From: Pseudomonas campi | Lineage (GTDB): Bacteria; Pseudomonadota; Gammaproteobacteria; Pseudomonadales; Pseudomonadaceae | DNA: 64,000 nt | Direction of reading: 5' to 3' | Assembly (NCBI RefSeq): GCF_013200955.2 | Contig: NZ_CP053697.2 | Coordinates: 3,782,001-3,846,000, forward strand | Part shown: positions 56,931 to 64,000 of the stretch, one piece after another | Layout of the letters: every line of letters starts with the position of its first letter | Position numbering within the stretch: position 1 is the stretch's first letter | The notes under the pieces: model-generated | Told to the model about the DNA's origin: nothing | Seen by the model: only the letters and a program-made list of their open reading frames with translations | Databases searched by the model: none | Position numbers and translations under genes: made by a program

Positions 56931-57718
56931 TCCAGGCCGAGCTTGGGTACCAGTTGCGCGGGCAGGCGGCTGTGCAGTGACAGGTTGTAGACTTGGAAGT
57001 CCGGCTTGATCACCCGCTCAGCCATCAATTCGAAGCACGGCAGGATGTAATCGTCGTAGTCACCATCAATGCGACTGCGCACAGCATCACCGCCCTGCTC
57101 GTAGAAGCGCCCCTTGCTGGAATCCAGGTCCATGCCGACCACGAAAACCTGGCTGAACCCCAGGTGATAGGCCATCTGGATGCCGGCGTAGGGTATGGTC
57201 CTGCTACTGAAATAACCCTTCTCCAGGTTACGACTGAAGCCAATGCGGTTCGGCTTCTGGCGGAACCAGGAAAAATTGCACTCGTAATCCGCATCACGTC
57301 GCGCCATGCGAGCAAACGCCCGATCGCCCATCGCCTCGCCCCCTTCCGGTGGACGATTGACTCGCTCAAAGTCATATACCGAGCGGCCGTCCAGCGCGTG
57401 CGGCTCACGCTCCAGCAAACTCTCGATAACGCGCGGACTCAGGGCCAGATTCGCTGCCAGCTCGGTGGCCTGCAGCAGCAGCGGTAAACGATTGCGCACG
57501 AAGCTGCTGTCATCGCAGAGATAAAAATACGGAGCAATCCCTGCCTCGGCGAAGCAGCTGATCGAGCCGTTCATGGCCAGCATGGGATAACTGGCATAGC
57601 GCTGCATTGGGAAGTCTTTGACCGAAGGCCCCGACGCGATGATGAACAGTGCGCCCTGACAGGAGCCACGCAAGCTTGCAAAGGACCTGAGCGGCGTCCC
57701 GCTTCCTACCCCAGTCAT
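56900..57718 (-). CDS. MptE-like (DUF115-type) protein of the LPS locus
   Basis: A 272-residue soluble protein. FIIASGPSVKDFP (about 24-36) is a nucleotide-binding loop typical of DUF115/MptE-like proteins. PMLAMNGSISCF and YLCDDSSF follow, and GFSQVFVVGMDLD (about 184-196) lies at the far end of the sheet. Such proteins occur in surface polysaccharide loci and may transfer sugar or polyol phosphates; the substrate here is unknown. It starts four bases after the waaL stop codon and is the last gene of the operon. Confidence 0.65.
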   Translation of the reverse strand: MTGVGSGTPLRSFASLRGSCQGALFIIASGPSVKDFPMQRYASYPMLAMNGSISCFAEAGIAPYFYLCDDSSFVRNRLPLLLQATELAANLALSPRVIESLLEREPHALDGRSVYDFERVNRPPEGGEAMGDRAFARMARRDADYECNFSWFRQKPNRIGFSRNLEKGYFSSRTIPYAGIQMAYHLGFSQVFVVGMDLDSSKGRFYEQGGDAVRSRIDGDYDDYILPCFELMAERVIKPDFQVYNLSLHSRLPAQLVPKLGLDQLDRLLASS

Positions 57719-57722
57719 TTCT

Positions 57723-58907
57723 CTATGTTTCCCTTGAGGCTTGCGGACTCATACCGCCATTTGCCGACTGTCTTGCCGCGAGAACCATGCTCAGCGCAAC
57801 GGGTAGCCAGGTAATCAGCCAGTCGGCATTAGGCTTGAGCCACAGACCGATGCCATCCGTTTGCAGGGCAATACTGGAGAACACCCACAGCGCCAGTAAC
57901 GCCCGCCCCAAAGGCTCAGCCCTATTCTGCCACGCGCGCCAGGCCACACAGCCCCAGAGCAGAGCGAACAGCAATAGCCCGGGCACGCCCAGGCGAATAG
58001 CCAAGTCCAGGTACATATTGTGCGGGTGTTTGAACACCTGCCCACTGCTCGGCACCAGGATTTCATAAGCATTGAAGCCAAATCCCAGCGTCCAGTTTTC
58101 CAGCAGATGACGCATACCTCCCGCCAACAACTCCGGTCGGTAGGACAGGCCTCGCTGCATCAAGACTTCGGGGATCAGAAGAGCAGCCAGCACGCCGAGC
58201 AGAATTACCGCTACTGCCGCGAGCACGCCGTAGCGGGTCGGTCGGGCAAAAGCCATAGCCAGCGGCACCATGAACAATGCCAGCCAGACACCACGCGTCT
58301 GGTTAAGAGCCAGGAACGTCAGATAGCCGAGCGCGCTTACCGCACAAAGCGTCAACCAGAGGAAACTTCGCGGCTTCTGACCGAGAAAGACCCCAATGAC
58401 CGCCAGTGCACCAATCGCATGGGCGGCCAGGATTGCCTTATCCCACAGGCCGATGGCAATCAGCCGCGAGCCCGCCGGATGCGGGGAGAAAAACTGAAAA
58501 TACAGCACGGAAGCCAGTGCGAATAAACCACCGAGCAGAGCCGCAGGGCGCAGGAGCGCCTCGATAGACCACTGCCCCCTGGAAGCCAATAACACCCCGA
58601 GTAGGGAAAGCAGGACATACACCGGCCGCTTGGCTTCACCCAGCGGATCCTGCGCCCCCTTCACCCCCAGCACGACCATGACCCAGACAGACAGGGCAAT
58701 AAACAGCACCGTCTCTGGCTGTTTCAGCAGCTTGCGAAAATCGCACAGGAACAAGGCCAACAGTGCGGGCAGCCACAACAGGAAAATCAGGGCTTGATGA
58801 TAAAGCTTGCTGCTTGGCAACACCCATGCGCCACACAGCAGCACCAGCAAACCCAGCGCAGCCCAGCGCGACAACAACTGCGGCGACAACCATTCACTCA
58901 ATCGCAC
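57723..58907 (-). CDS. waaL: O-antigen ligase family protein (WaaL-like)
   Basis: A 394-residue membrane protein with about 11 hydrophobic segments and the large periplasmic loop of the Wzy_C/WaaL family (about 280-325; YRPELLAGGMRHLLENWTLG, FKHPHNMYLDLAIRLG). The HPHN motif contains the His expected for ligase activity. It would attach O-antigen to lipid A-core in the periplasm. The GTG start at 58907 follows the previous stop codon by one base, with GGGGCG as ribosome-binding site. Polymerase function cannot be excluded by sequence, but the position beside msbA and core genes supports ligase. Confidence 0.82.
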   Translation of the reverse strand: MRLSEWLSPQLLSRWAALGLLVLLCGAWVLPSSKLYHQALIFLLWLPALLALFLCDFRKLLKQPETVLFIALSVWVMVVLGVKGAQDPLGEAKRPVYVLLSLLGVLLASRGQWSIEALLRPAALLGGLFALASVLYFQFFSPHPAGSRLIAIGLWDKAILAAHAIGALAVIGVFLGQKPRSFLWLTLCAVSALGYLTFLALNQTRGVWLALFMVPLAMAFARPTRYGVLAAVAVILLGVLAALLIPEVLMQRGLSYRPELLAGGMRHLLENWTLGFGFNAYEILVPSSGQVFKHPHNMYLDLAIRLGVPGLLLFALLWGCVAWRAWQNRAEPLGRALLALWVFSSIALQTDGIGLWLKPNADWLITWLPVALSMVLAARQSANGGMSPQASRET

Positions 58908-58908
58908 G

Positions 58909-60018
58909 TTATCGCCCCAACCTTTGCATTCGACTCGCCACGCGCTGCAATTGCGCCACATCGGCATCCAACCAACCACCTTCGACACAGTATTCGGCGG
59001 CCATGTAGCGCAGGAAGTTCTCGCGGATGCGCTCATCCAACGACCAGTCGGGGAATGCACGCGCCTGTGCAATCAGCTCGCCCGTGGAGTCCGCATGGGC
59101 GACCAGGCCCGGAATATTGAAAAACGCCTGCCCGAGGGTCAGCACCGGCTTGCCGAGCAGGATGCTTTCCAGCCCCACAGTCGAGTTCAGCGTGATGACG
59201 AACTGGCTCGCCTGGATCAGCGCCTGAGTATTGTTGCCATTGGCGAACAGCAGCCGCTCATTGCTGCGCGCATGCAGCTCCGGATACGACTCGCGGCTGG
59301 CCGGGTGCTCCTTGAACACCACAGTCATGCCGGTCTCGGCCGCCAGGCGCTCACCCAGGGCAAACAGCTGACGCATGTCCGCGACCCAGGGGGAGAACAG
59401 CCGCACCTGGGTGTCGCGATCATCCTGGAACGGGATAAAGACGAAGCGCTCGGGCAGCTCGATCACCGGCAGCCCGGTATTGCGCGGTTTGCGCGGCACC
59501 AGCGCCAGCTCTGCACTGGCCCCTCCCTCCGGCGCCTGGTAGTCGCGGAAGAAAGCGGCATCGCGCGGCACCGAGTTGCGGTAGTTGACGCCCTTGGTAT
59601 CCAGTGTCGTGGTGTTCGGCAGCAGGCCGTTCTCGAAGAAGAACGTCTGGCAGTCCTGCGGCAGCAGCGCCAACAGCAGCTGACAATAGCGGTGCGAGCC
59701 GTTCCACATCGCCACATTGACGGGCTGTTCGCGCAGCAGCAAAGCCTGCACGCGCAGAGCCACCCAGGCCAGTTCCAGACGCAGCAACAGCTTGTACAGC
59801 CCGCCCTCGTACTTGCGTTTGACCCGCCGCTCGTGGCACTTCTCCTCGATCAGCTGCGGCCAATTGATACGCTTGACCACCTGCGGCAATTGCCAAAGCC
59901 TTGGCCAAGGCATCTGGGCGGGAACCACCACCTTGCCCTCAAGCGCCGTTTCATCGAGCAGGCGCTGGAAATACAGGCGTTGATGCTTGGCCAGGGCGAA
60001 GAATAAAACCTTGTTCAT
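58909..60018 (-). CDS. Capsule polysaccharide synthesis-type protein
   Basis: A 369-residue protein resembling the Capsule_synth family (KpsS/LipB-like). An N-terminal fold starts MNKVLFFALAKHQRLYFQ, and FFFENGLLPNTTTLD (about 135) and VFKEHPASRESYP (about 240) follow. The C-terminal donor-site segment VITLNSTVGLESILLGKPVLTLG is the family hallmark. The family includes Kdo transferases acting on lipid acceptors. Acceptor and donor here are unknown. The start at 60018 is chosen on family pattern; the frame is open to 60045. Confidence 0.75.
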   Translation of the reverse strand: MNKVLFFALAKHQRLYFQRLLDETALEGKVVVPAQMPWPRLWQLPQVVKRINWPQLIEEKCHERRVKRKYEGGLYKLLLRLELAWVALRVQALLLREQPVNVAMWNGSHRYCQLLLALLPQDCQTFFFENGLLPNTTTLDTKGVNYRNSVPRDAAFFRDYQAPEGGASAELALVPRKPRNTGLPVIELPERFVFIPFQDDRDTQVRLFSPWVADMRQLFALGERLAAETGMTVVFKEHPASRESYPELHARSNERLLFANGNNTQALIQASQFVITLNSTVGLESILLGKPVLTLGQAFFNIPGLVAHADSTGELIAQARAFPDWSLDERIRENFLRYMAAEYCVEGGWLDADVAQLQRVASRMQRLGR

Positions 60019-60076
60019 CTCTTGATCTCGATAGCTTCCATTCACCCGGGCCGTGCAACCCCGAGCCGCCGTCAGG

Positions 60077-61153
60077 CTATTGGGGGCGCCCTTGCGGCGA
60101 GCGCGCAGCTACAACAGCCGCGGTAATTTCAACAAACATCTGCTGCGCTTGCTGGCGACTGCCACTAACGAAGTTAGCCACTGCCAGGCGCTCCGCGTCG
60201 TCGAAGGCAATACGAGCACGCGCTGCCAGCGCCGAGGCATAGTCCGGGTAGACGCGGCCTTGCAACTGGCAGGCCTCGAGCAGTGCTTCAATCTTGTGGG
60301 TATTCGAGCCAATAGCGAAAAATGGCGTGCCCGTCAGCAGGCAGAGCGTAACGCAGTGGAAACGCCCCGTGATGACACCCTGGCTAGCGGCCAGACGCCC
60401 GAGGAAAGCGGCATCACTGGTCGCACAGTACTTCCAACGCAGCAGCTTGATTTGCTTGCGCTCGATGGTACTTCCCAGCGTTGCTTGCTGCGCCTGGCGG
60501 CGCGCCCGCCAGGCCTTGAAACGGCTGCGCAGACTCTTCCAGACGTAAGCCGGAAAGCCCTTGCCGGTCTGGATGAGCGGCAGCGCCTGGATACTCAGGT
60601 AGCCCAACGCAGGGTCGGCCACCTGTTGCAGCGCCGCCCAGGCTTCCTGGGTGCGCTCCTCATAGAAGCTGCCATTGACCAGGAAACCCTGGCGCTGCGC
60701 CTGGGCGGGCGGCGGGATCATGCTCAGGGTCAGGTCGGGCACCACTCGGCTGGCGATCCCGGCGGCGGCCAATTCATCCTGGCTGCGGTGATCGCGCAGA
60801 TAGATCCCGCTAAACGCCCGGGCCGGCTCGATCAGTTTGGCATTGCGCTGCCATACGCTATTGATCAGGAAACACGGCACCCCACGCTCGCGACAGAAGG
60901 GCGCCAGCGCCACCAGCATCTGCGCCGCGCGTGCATCATCGTGCAGCGTGCCTTCGCCATTGATCAGGCACAGATCGGCGCTGGCGATATCCCTCTGCAA
61001 CTGCGGGTCGTCGCGCCAATCGTGGCGCATCGGACAGGCCCTGACGATACGAATCCCCGCCGCAGCGGCGAGTTCATAGATCTGCTTGACGACAATCTGG
61101 CAGCCATGATGCTTGTTGTGCGACGTGTCGTTGAAGAGGATGGCCTTCAGCAT
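60077..61153 (-). CDS. Polysaccharide pyruvyl transferase family protein
   Basis: A 358-residue GT-B-like protein. The N-terminal MLKAILFNDTSHNKHHGCQ and LINGEGTLHDD motifs and the C-terminal GVITGRFHCVTLCLLTG and FFAIGSNTHKIEAL segments are diagnostic. Family members add ketal-linked pyruvate to sugars, but some act as sugar transferases. In an LPS operon this implies an acidic pyruvylated residue or related decoration. It is four bases downstream of the preceding gene. Confidence 0.85.
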   Translation of the reverse strand: MLKAILFNDTSHNKHHGCQIVVKQIYELAAAAGIRIVRACPMRHDWRDDPQLQRDIASADLCLINGEGTLHDDARAAQMLVALAPFCRERGVPCFLINSVWQRNAKLIEPARAFSGIYLRDHRSQDELAAAGIASRVVPDLTLSMIPPPAQAQRQGFLVNGSFYEERTQEAWAALQQVADPALGYLSIQALPLIQTGKGFPAYVWKSLRSRFKAWRARRQAQQATLGSTIERKQIKLLRWKYCATSDAAFLGRLAASQGVITGRFHCVTLCLLTGTPFFAIGSNTHKIEALLEACQLQGRVYPDYASALAARARIAFDDAERLAVANFVSGSRQQAQQMFVEITAAVVAARSPQGRPQ

Positions 61154-61157
61154 GCGG

Positions 61158-62423
61158 TTACTGCTCGACGGTGGATGTGAGGGCTACGGACACGCCCGAT
61201 GGGTGGCAACCTTCCAGCAGGCTCGTGAGCGCCTGGATATTCCAGGTAAGCCCTGCACAGCCATGGGCGAGATGATATTCGGCAAAATCGGCACTGCGCG
61301 CCAAAGCCGCCGCATGATCCTGCTCAATGCCACTGACTGCTGCTTGCAAGCCTTCGAGGCTCGCAACACAGGGGCCCAGAAAGCGCTCCTGGGCGAAGAT
61401 ATCCGCATCATCGCTGGCATTCACATAAAGCAGCGGGCGCCGCGCCAAGGCGGCTTCGATCACCGCGTTGGACATGATATTGACCACCAGCGATGCGCGC
61501 GCCAAGGCCTCGGCCAGACCACACTCGCGCGGCAGCACCTCGACGTTATCCAACACCGAAGCCTCTTGCTGCCAGAACGGTACCTGGCTGCGCGGATGCG
61601 CCTTGACCAGCACCTGATAGTCGGGATTCCGCGCCGCCCAGTCGCGCAACAGCCGATAGGTGCGCTGATAGCCGGCTTCCTTTTCCTTGTCCGGCCCGAC
61701 ACCCAGCACCAGCAACACCCGCCGCGCCGGATCGGCCGGGGCCAGGTCGAAGGCCGTATCGATCATGTGCGAGCCAGCCAGCAGCGCGGTGGAACAACCG
61801 AAACGCAACTCGCGCGCCTGCAAGGCTTCCAGCGAGCTTTGGCCGAACAAGAAGTAATAGTCGTAGTCGTTCATGCCCAGCCGCCGTGAGCTCTCCACCG
61901 TGGTGGCATGCGCCAGGTGCACCAGCAGAGCTTGACGAGCGTTCAGCGCCAGACGCAGGAACGGCGAATACAAACTACCGTTGCGATCATTCAGCACGAC
62001 CTGCGGTGTGTAATGCTCAACCAGCCACTCGGCATGCGCCGCATAAGCGAAGTAACGCAGCGGCACGGGCTGGGGCGGCCGCCGCAGGAGGCGTTCGCGC
62101 AGAAGGGTTCTCGCCTCAGGCAGAGCCGTTTCGATCAGGACGTGGCCACGGCTGCGCAAGGCCTCGATCAGCAGCTTCTTGCGCTGGAAGGTAATGACCT
62201 TGGGTGCCGACTGCAGGAGTAGGAAGTCGCAGGGCTCGTTACCCGCCACTGCCGCCAGACGAAAGCGCGCGAGCAAACCGAACAGCGTGTCGCCCAGCGC
62301 CTCGCGCAGGAAGCGTAATGCGCTGCCAAGCCAGCCGTGCCGCTCGCGCAGCAGCAACCAGCGATAGCGATCCAGAGCTGTCGCCTTGTTTGCCCACTGC
62401 ATAGCAACGGCGTCAGCACTCAT
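61158..62423 (-). CDS. Predicted capsule-type glycosyltransferase
   Basis: A 421-residue protein I cannot assign to a named enzyme. The middle part has LLVHLAHATTVESSRRLG and DYYFLFGQSSLEAL. The C-terminal half has VLLVLGVGPDKEKEAGY, VLVKAHPRSQVPFW and VVNIMSNAVIEAALARRPLLYV, a GT-B donor-site pattern like CDP-glycerol or capsule transferases. The ATG at 62423 overlaps the preceding stop codon (ATGA). It probably adds a residue to the outer core or O-chain primer. Confidence 0.6.
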   Translation of the reverse strand: MSADAVAMQWANKATALDRYRWLLLRERHGWLGSALRFLREALGDTLFGLLARFRLAAVAGNEPCDFLLLQSAPKVITFQRKKLLIEALRSRGHVLIETALPEARTLLRERLLRRPPQPVPLRYFAYAAHAEWLVEHYTPQVVLNDRNGSLYSPFLRLALNARQALLVHLAHATTVESSRRLGMNDYDYYFLFGQSSLEALQARELRFGCSTALLAGSHMIDTAFDLAPADPARRVLLVLGVGPDKEKEAGYQRTYRLLRDWAARNPDYQVLVKAHPRSQVPFWQQEASVLDNVEVLPRECGLAEALARASLVVNIMSNAVIEAALARRPLLYVNASDDADIFAQERFLGPCVASLEGLQAAVSGIEQDHAAALARSADFAEYHLAHGCAGLTWNIQALTSLLEGCHPSGVSVALTSTVEQ

Positions 62424-63586
62424 GCCGACCTCAGCTCCGCCAGTTGCGGCAGCGCCCAGAAGCACTGCCGCACCGCCGCATCGGAAAACATCTCCAGCAA
62501 GCGCTGCGCCATCCGCTGCTGCAATGCCGGGTCGGCAGGCTCCTGCGCCTGCAGCACCAGGGCCTGGGCCAGCGCCGCAGCATCGCCGAGGGGGAACAGC
62601 CGGCCACAGCCGGCCACTACCTCGCGGCCACCACCACAGTCGCTACCAATCAGCGGCACACCGGCGGCCATGGCCTCCAGCAGGACCATGCCGAACGGCT
62701 CGTGGTCGGAGCTCAGGGCGAACACATCGAAGGCCTTGAAGTAGTTGCGCCCATTCGCTACCTGTCCGAGAAAGCGCACCGACTGGCTGACACCCAACTC
62801 GCTGGCGAGGCGTTGCAGCGCCGCCTCCAACCTGCCGCTACCCATGATCGCCAGCAAGCTGCCAGACGGCAGCGCAGGCAGGGCCTGGGCGAAAGCGCGG
62901 ATCAGGGTGGCCTGATCCTTGTCCGGGTGCAGGCGGCCGACATTGCCGATCACCCAGGCATCCTGCGGCAGGGCCAGGGCCTCGCGGGCAACCGCACGAC
63001 TGCACTGGGCGGCCTGCACGGCGGTGATATCGATGCGGTTGTACAGGGTCTCGATGCGCTCGGCCGGCCAACCCGGCAAGCAGGCGCGCATGTCGTCGCG
63101 CACCGCATCGGAAACCCCGAGCAGGCTCAGGCGGCGACGGAAGCAATTGACGAACCACTGGCGCGAACGCCGCTGGTACACGCCGAAGGCATGCTGCACA
63201 CCGAGCACCGGCAGATCACTGCCGAGCAGGGCGATATAGATCGGTTTGAAGCGATGGGCGATGCACAGTTTGAAGTCCCGCGAAGCGGCGATGCGCTTGA
63301 GGTCGCGAATCGCCTTGAGCTTGAGGCCGCGTACGTCGCGACTGGAGTAATCGAGGAAAATCACTTCGTCGGAAGCCGAGCCTAGCTCGACTTCCGTACT
63401 CGGCTTGCCAGTCAGATAGACCGTACAAACTTTGTACGGCGTACCGGCAAACAGCGCGGCGTACTGCCGCGCGCAATCGAGGAAGGGGCCGTCATAACCG
63501 TGACAGAACTGCAAAATCCACTGTTCCGGCTGGCTGCGCGTCGGCAGGGCGTCGTTGAGAGCCGCCTCGGATTGCTCATTTACCAC
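62420..63586 (-). CDS. GT4 family LPS glycosyltransferase (WapH-like), repeat-derived start
   Basis: A 388-residue GT-B glycosyltransferase. ILQFCHGYDGPFLDCARQYA opens the family-like part at about residue 24. GNVGRLHPDKDQATLIRAFA (about 212) and the EX7E donor motif region FALSSDHEPFGMVLLEAMA (about 290) are intact. It matches PA5004 (WapH) by sequence pattern and position. The only in-frame ATG/GTG start near this region is the GTG at 63586; it and the first 19 codons lie inside structured repeat E. TTG or ATT codons closer to ILQF are the alternatives. Confidence 0.85.
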   Translation of the reverse strand: MVNEQSEAALNDALPTRSQPEQWILQFCHGYDGPFLDCARQYAALFAGTPYKVCTVYLTGKPSTEVELGSASDEVIFLDYSSRDVRGLKLKAIRDLKRIAASRDFKLCIAHRFKPIYIALLGSDLPVLGVQHAFGVYQRRSRQWFVNCFRRRLSLLGVSDAVRDDMRACLPGWPAERIETLYNRIDITAVQAAQCSRAVAREALALPQDAWVIGNVGRLHPDKDQATLIRAFAQALPALPSGSLLAIMGSGRLEAALQRLASELGVSQSVRFLGQVANGRNYFKAFDVFALSSDHEPFGMVLLEAMAAGVPLIGSDCGGGREVVAGCGRLFPLGDAAALAQALVLQAQEPADPALQQRMAQRLLEMFSDAAVRQCFWALPQLAELRSA

Positions 63587-63644
63587 AGTAAACTCCGCTT
63601 CCTCGGCGACTCTCGCCTAGCCCTGCGCTAGCTCGCTCAGCCAG
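63530..63644. repeat. Structured intergenic repeat, copy E (overlaps a gene start)
   Basis: CTGGCTG (63530-63536) pairs with CAGCCAG (63638-63644). GCAGGGC (63544-63550) pairs with GCCCTGC (63620-63626). AGAGCCGCC (63558-63566) pairs with GGCGACTCT (63605-63613) with one non-Watson-Crick pair. Read on the minus strand the core is GAGGAAGCGGAGTTTAC and GTAAATGAGCAATCCGAG. The copy covers the ribosome-binding region and first 19 codons of the glycosyltransferase. Confidence 0.8.
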
Positions 63645-63660
63645 GCGACGGCCAGTCGCC

Positions 63661-64000
63661 TCAGACGTTGTCATACCAGTCCTTGCCGTCCTTGACCACG
63701 AGGATGTCTTCCATGATCAGGTACTGCAGGTCGGAGCCGTAGAACATGTTCAGCGCGTCGGTCGGCGAGCAGATCATCGGCTCACCACGGCGATTCAGCG
63801 AGGTGTTCAGCGACACGCCGTTGCCGGTCAGTTTCTCCAGCTCCAGCATCATATCGTAGTAGCGCGGGTTGTATTCGCGCTTGAGCACCTGGGCGCGCGA
63901 GGTGCCGTCTTCGTGCACCACTTCGCCGACACGGGTCTTCCACTCTTCGTTGACTTCGAAGGTGAAGGTCATGAACGGGCTCGGGTGGTCGACCTTGAGC
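63661..64000 (-). CDS. Carbamoyltransferase, C-terminal part (5' end outside the window)
   Basis: The last 112 codons of a NodU/CmcH-type O-carbamoyltransferase. TFTFEVNEEWKTRVGEVVHEDGTSR, VSLNTSLNRRGEPMICSPTDAL (read in two parts) and the ending ILVVKDGKDWYDNV fit the C-terminal Carbam_trans_C domain. In P. aeruginosa the PA5005 product carbamoylates a core heptose. It is the furthest upstream gene of the operon in this window, 74 bases before the glycosyltransferase start, with repeat E in between. Confidence 0.9.
   Translation of the reverse strand, partial: LKVDHPSPFMTFTFEVNEEWKTRVGEVVHEDGTSRAQVLKREYNPRYYDMMLELEKLTGNGVSLNTSLNRRGEPMICSPTDALNMFYGSDLQYLIMEDILVVKDGKDWYDNV

Overview
The window is a GC-rich chromosomal segment of a Pseudomonas-type gammaproteobacterium. 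The gene content and order fit this: nicD-alr, dnaB, rplI-rpsR-rpsF, rlmB-rnr, purA-hisZ-hflC-hflK-hflX-hfq-miaA-mutL-amiB-tsaE-nnr, queG, orn, rsgA, motAB, rhdA-psd, fimX-serB, then waaA, emrE and an LPS core locus. From memory this matches the P. aeruginosa PAO1 order from about PA4928 to PA5005, with a break between the ydjM-like gene and waaA. No insertion sequence, prophage, CRISPR array or plasmid function is visible. No stretch longer than about 260 bases lacks a gene.

Layout. 1-6.1 kb: 3'-truncated ygiQ, the diguanylate cyclase nicD, alr, and a small VOC/WYL-regulator pair with a perfect inverted repeat upstream. 6.1-13.3 kb: dnaB, the S6-S18-L9 operon, rlmB-rnr. 13.4-16 kb: two identical tRNA-Leu(CAG) genes, each with its own terminator, and a chemoreceptor. 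16-29.1 kb: a long minus-strand housekeeping run from nnr down to purA, covering NAD(P)HX repair, tRNA modification, cell-wall amidase, mismatch repair, Hfq, HflX, HflKC, histidine and purine synthesis. 29.2-34.9 kb: queG, orn, a membrane methyltransferase, rsgA, and motAB behind a FliA-type promoter. 35-47 kb: HDOD protein, rhodanese, phosphatidylserine decarboxylase, HPP protein, a PilZ protein beside the degenerate c-di-GMP receptor FimX, serB and two membrane-protein genes. 47-54.3 kb: waaA, a LysR regulator, EmrE, an FAD oxidoreductase/aldo-keto reductase pair, a Nudix-like protein and hldE. 54.4-64 kb: LPS export and core/outer-core assembly: msbA, a small kinase, and a tightly packed minus-strand operon (carbamoyltransferase, GT4 glycosyltransferase, two capsule-type transferases, a pyruvyl transferase, an O-antigen ligase, an MptE-like protein).

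The most notable signal outside the genes is a family of structured repeats. Five intergenic copies (near 13.9, 23.7, 30.3, 48.4 and 63.6 kb) plus one remnant (36.5 kb) share short invariant strings, such as GAGGAAGCGGAGTTTAC and GTAAATGAGCATTCCGAG. Their stems differ in sequence between copies but remain complementary within each copy. One copy supplies the only evident standard start codon and the first 19 codons of a glycosyltransferase gene. Another carries perfect 13-bp terminal inverted repeats and an extra hairpin insert. This pattern of covarying stems with fixed loops is what selection for a nucleic-acid structure would leave. It is my main candidate for an under-described element, although related repeats may already be catalogued in Pseudomonas.
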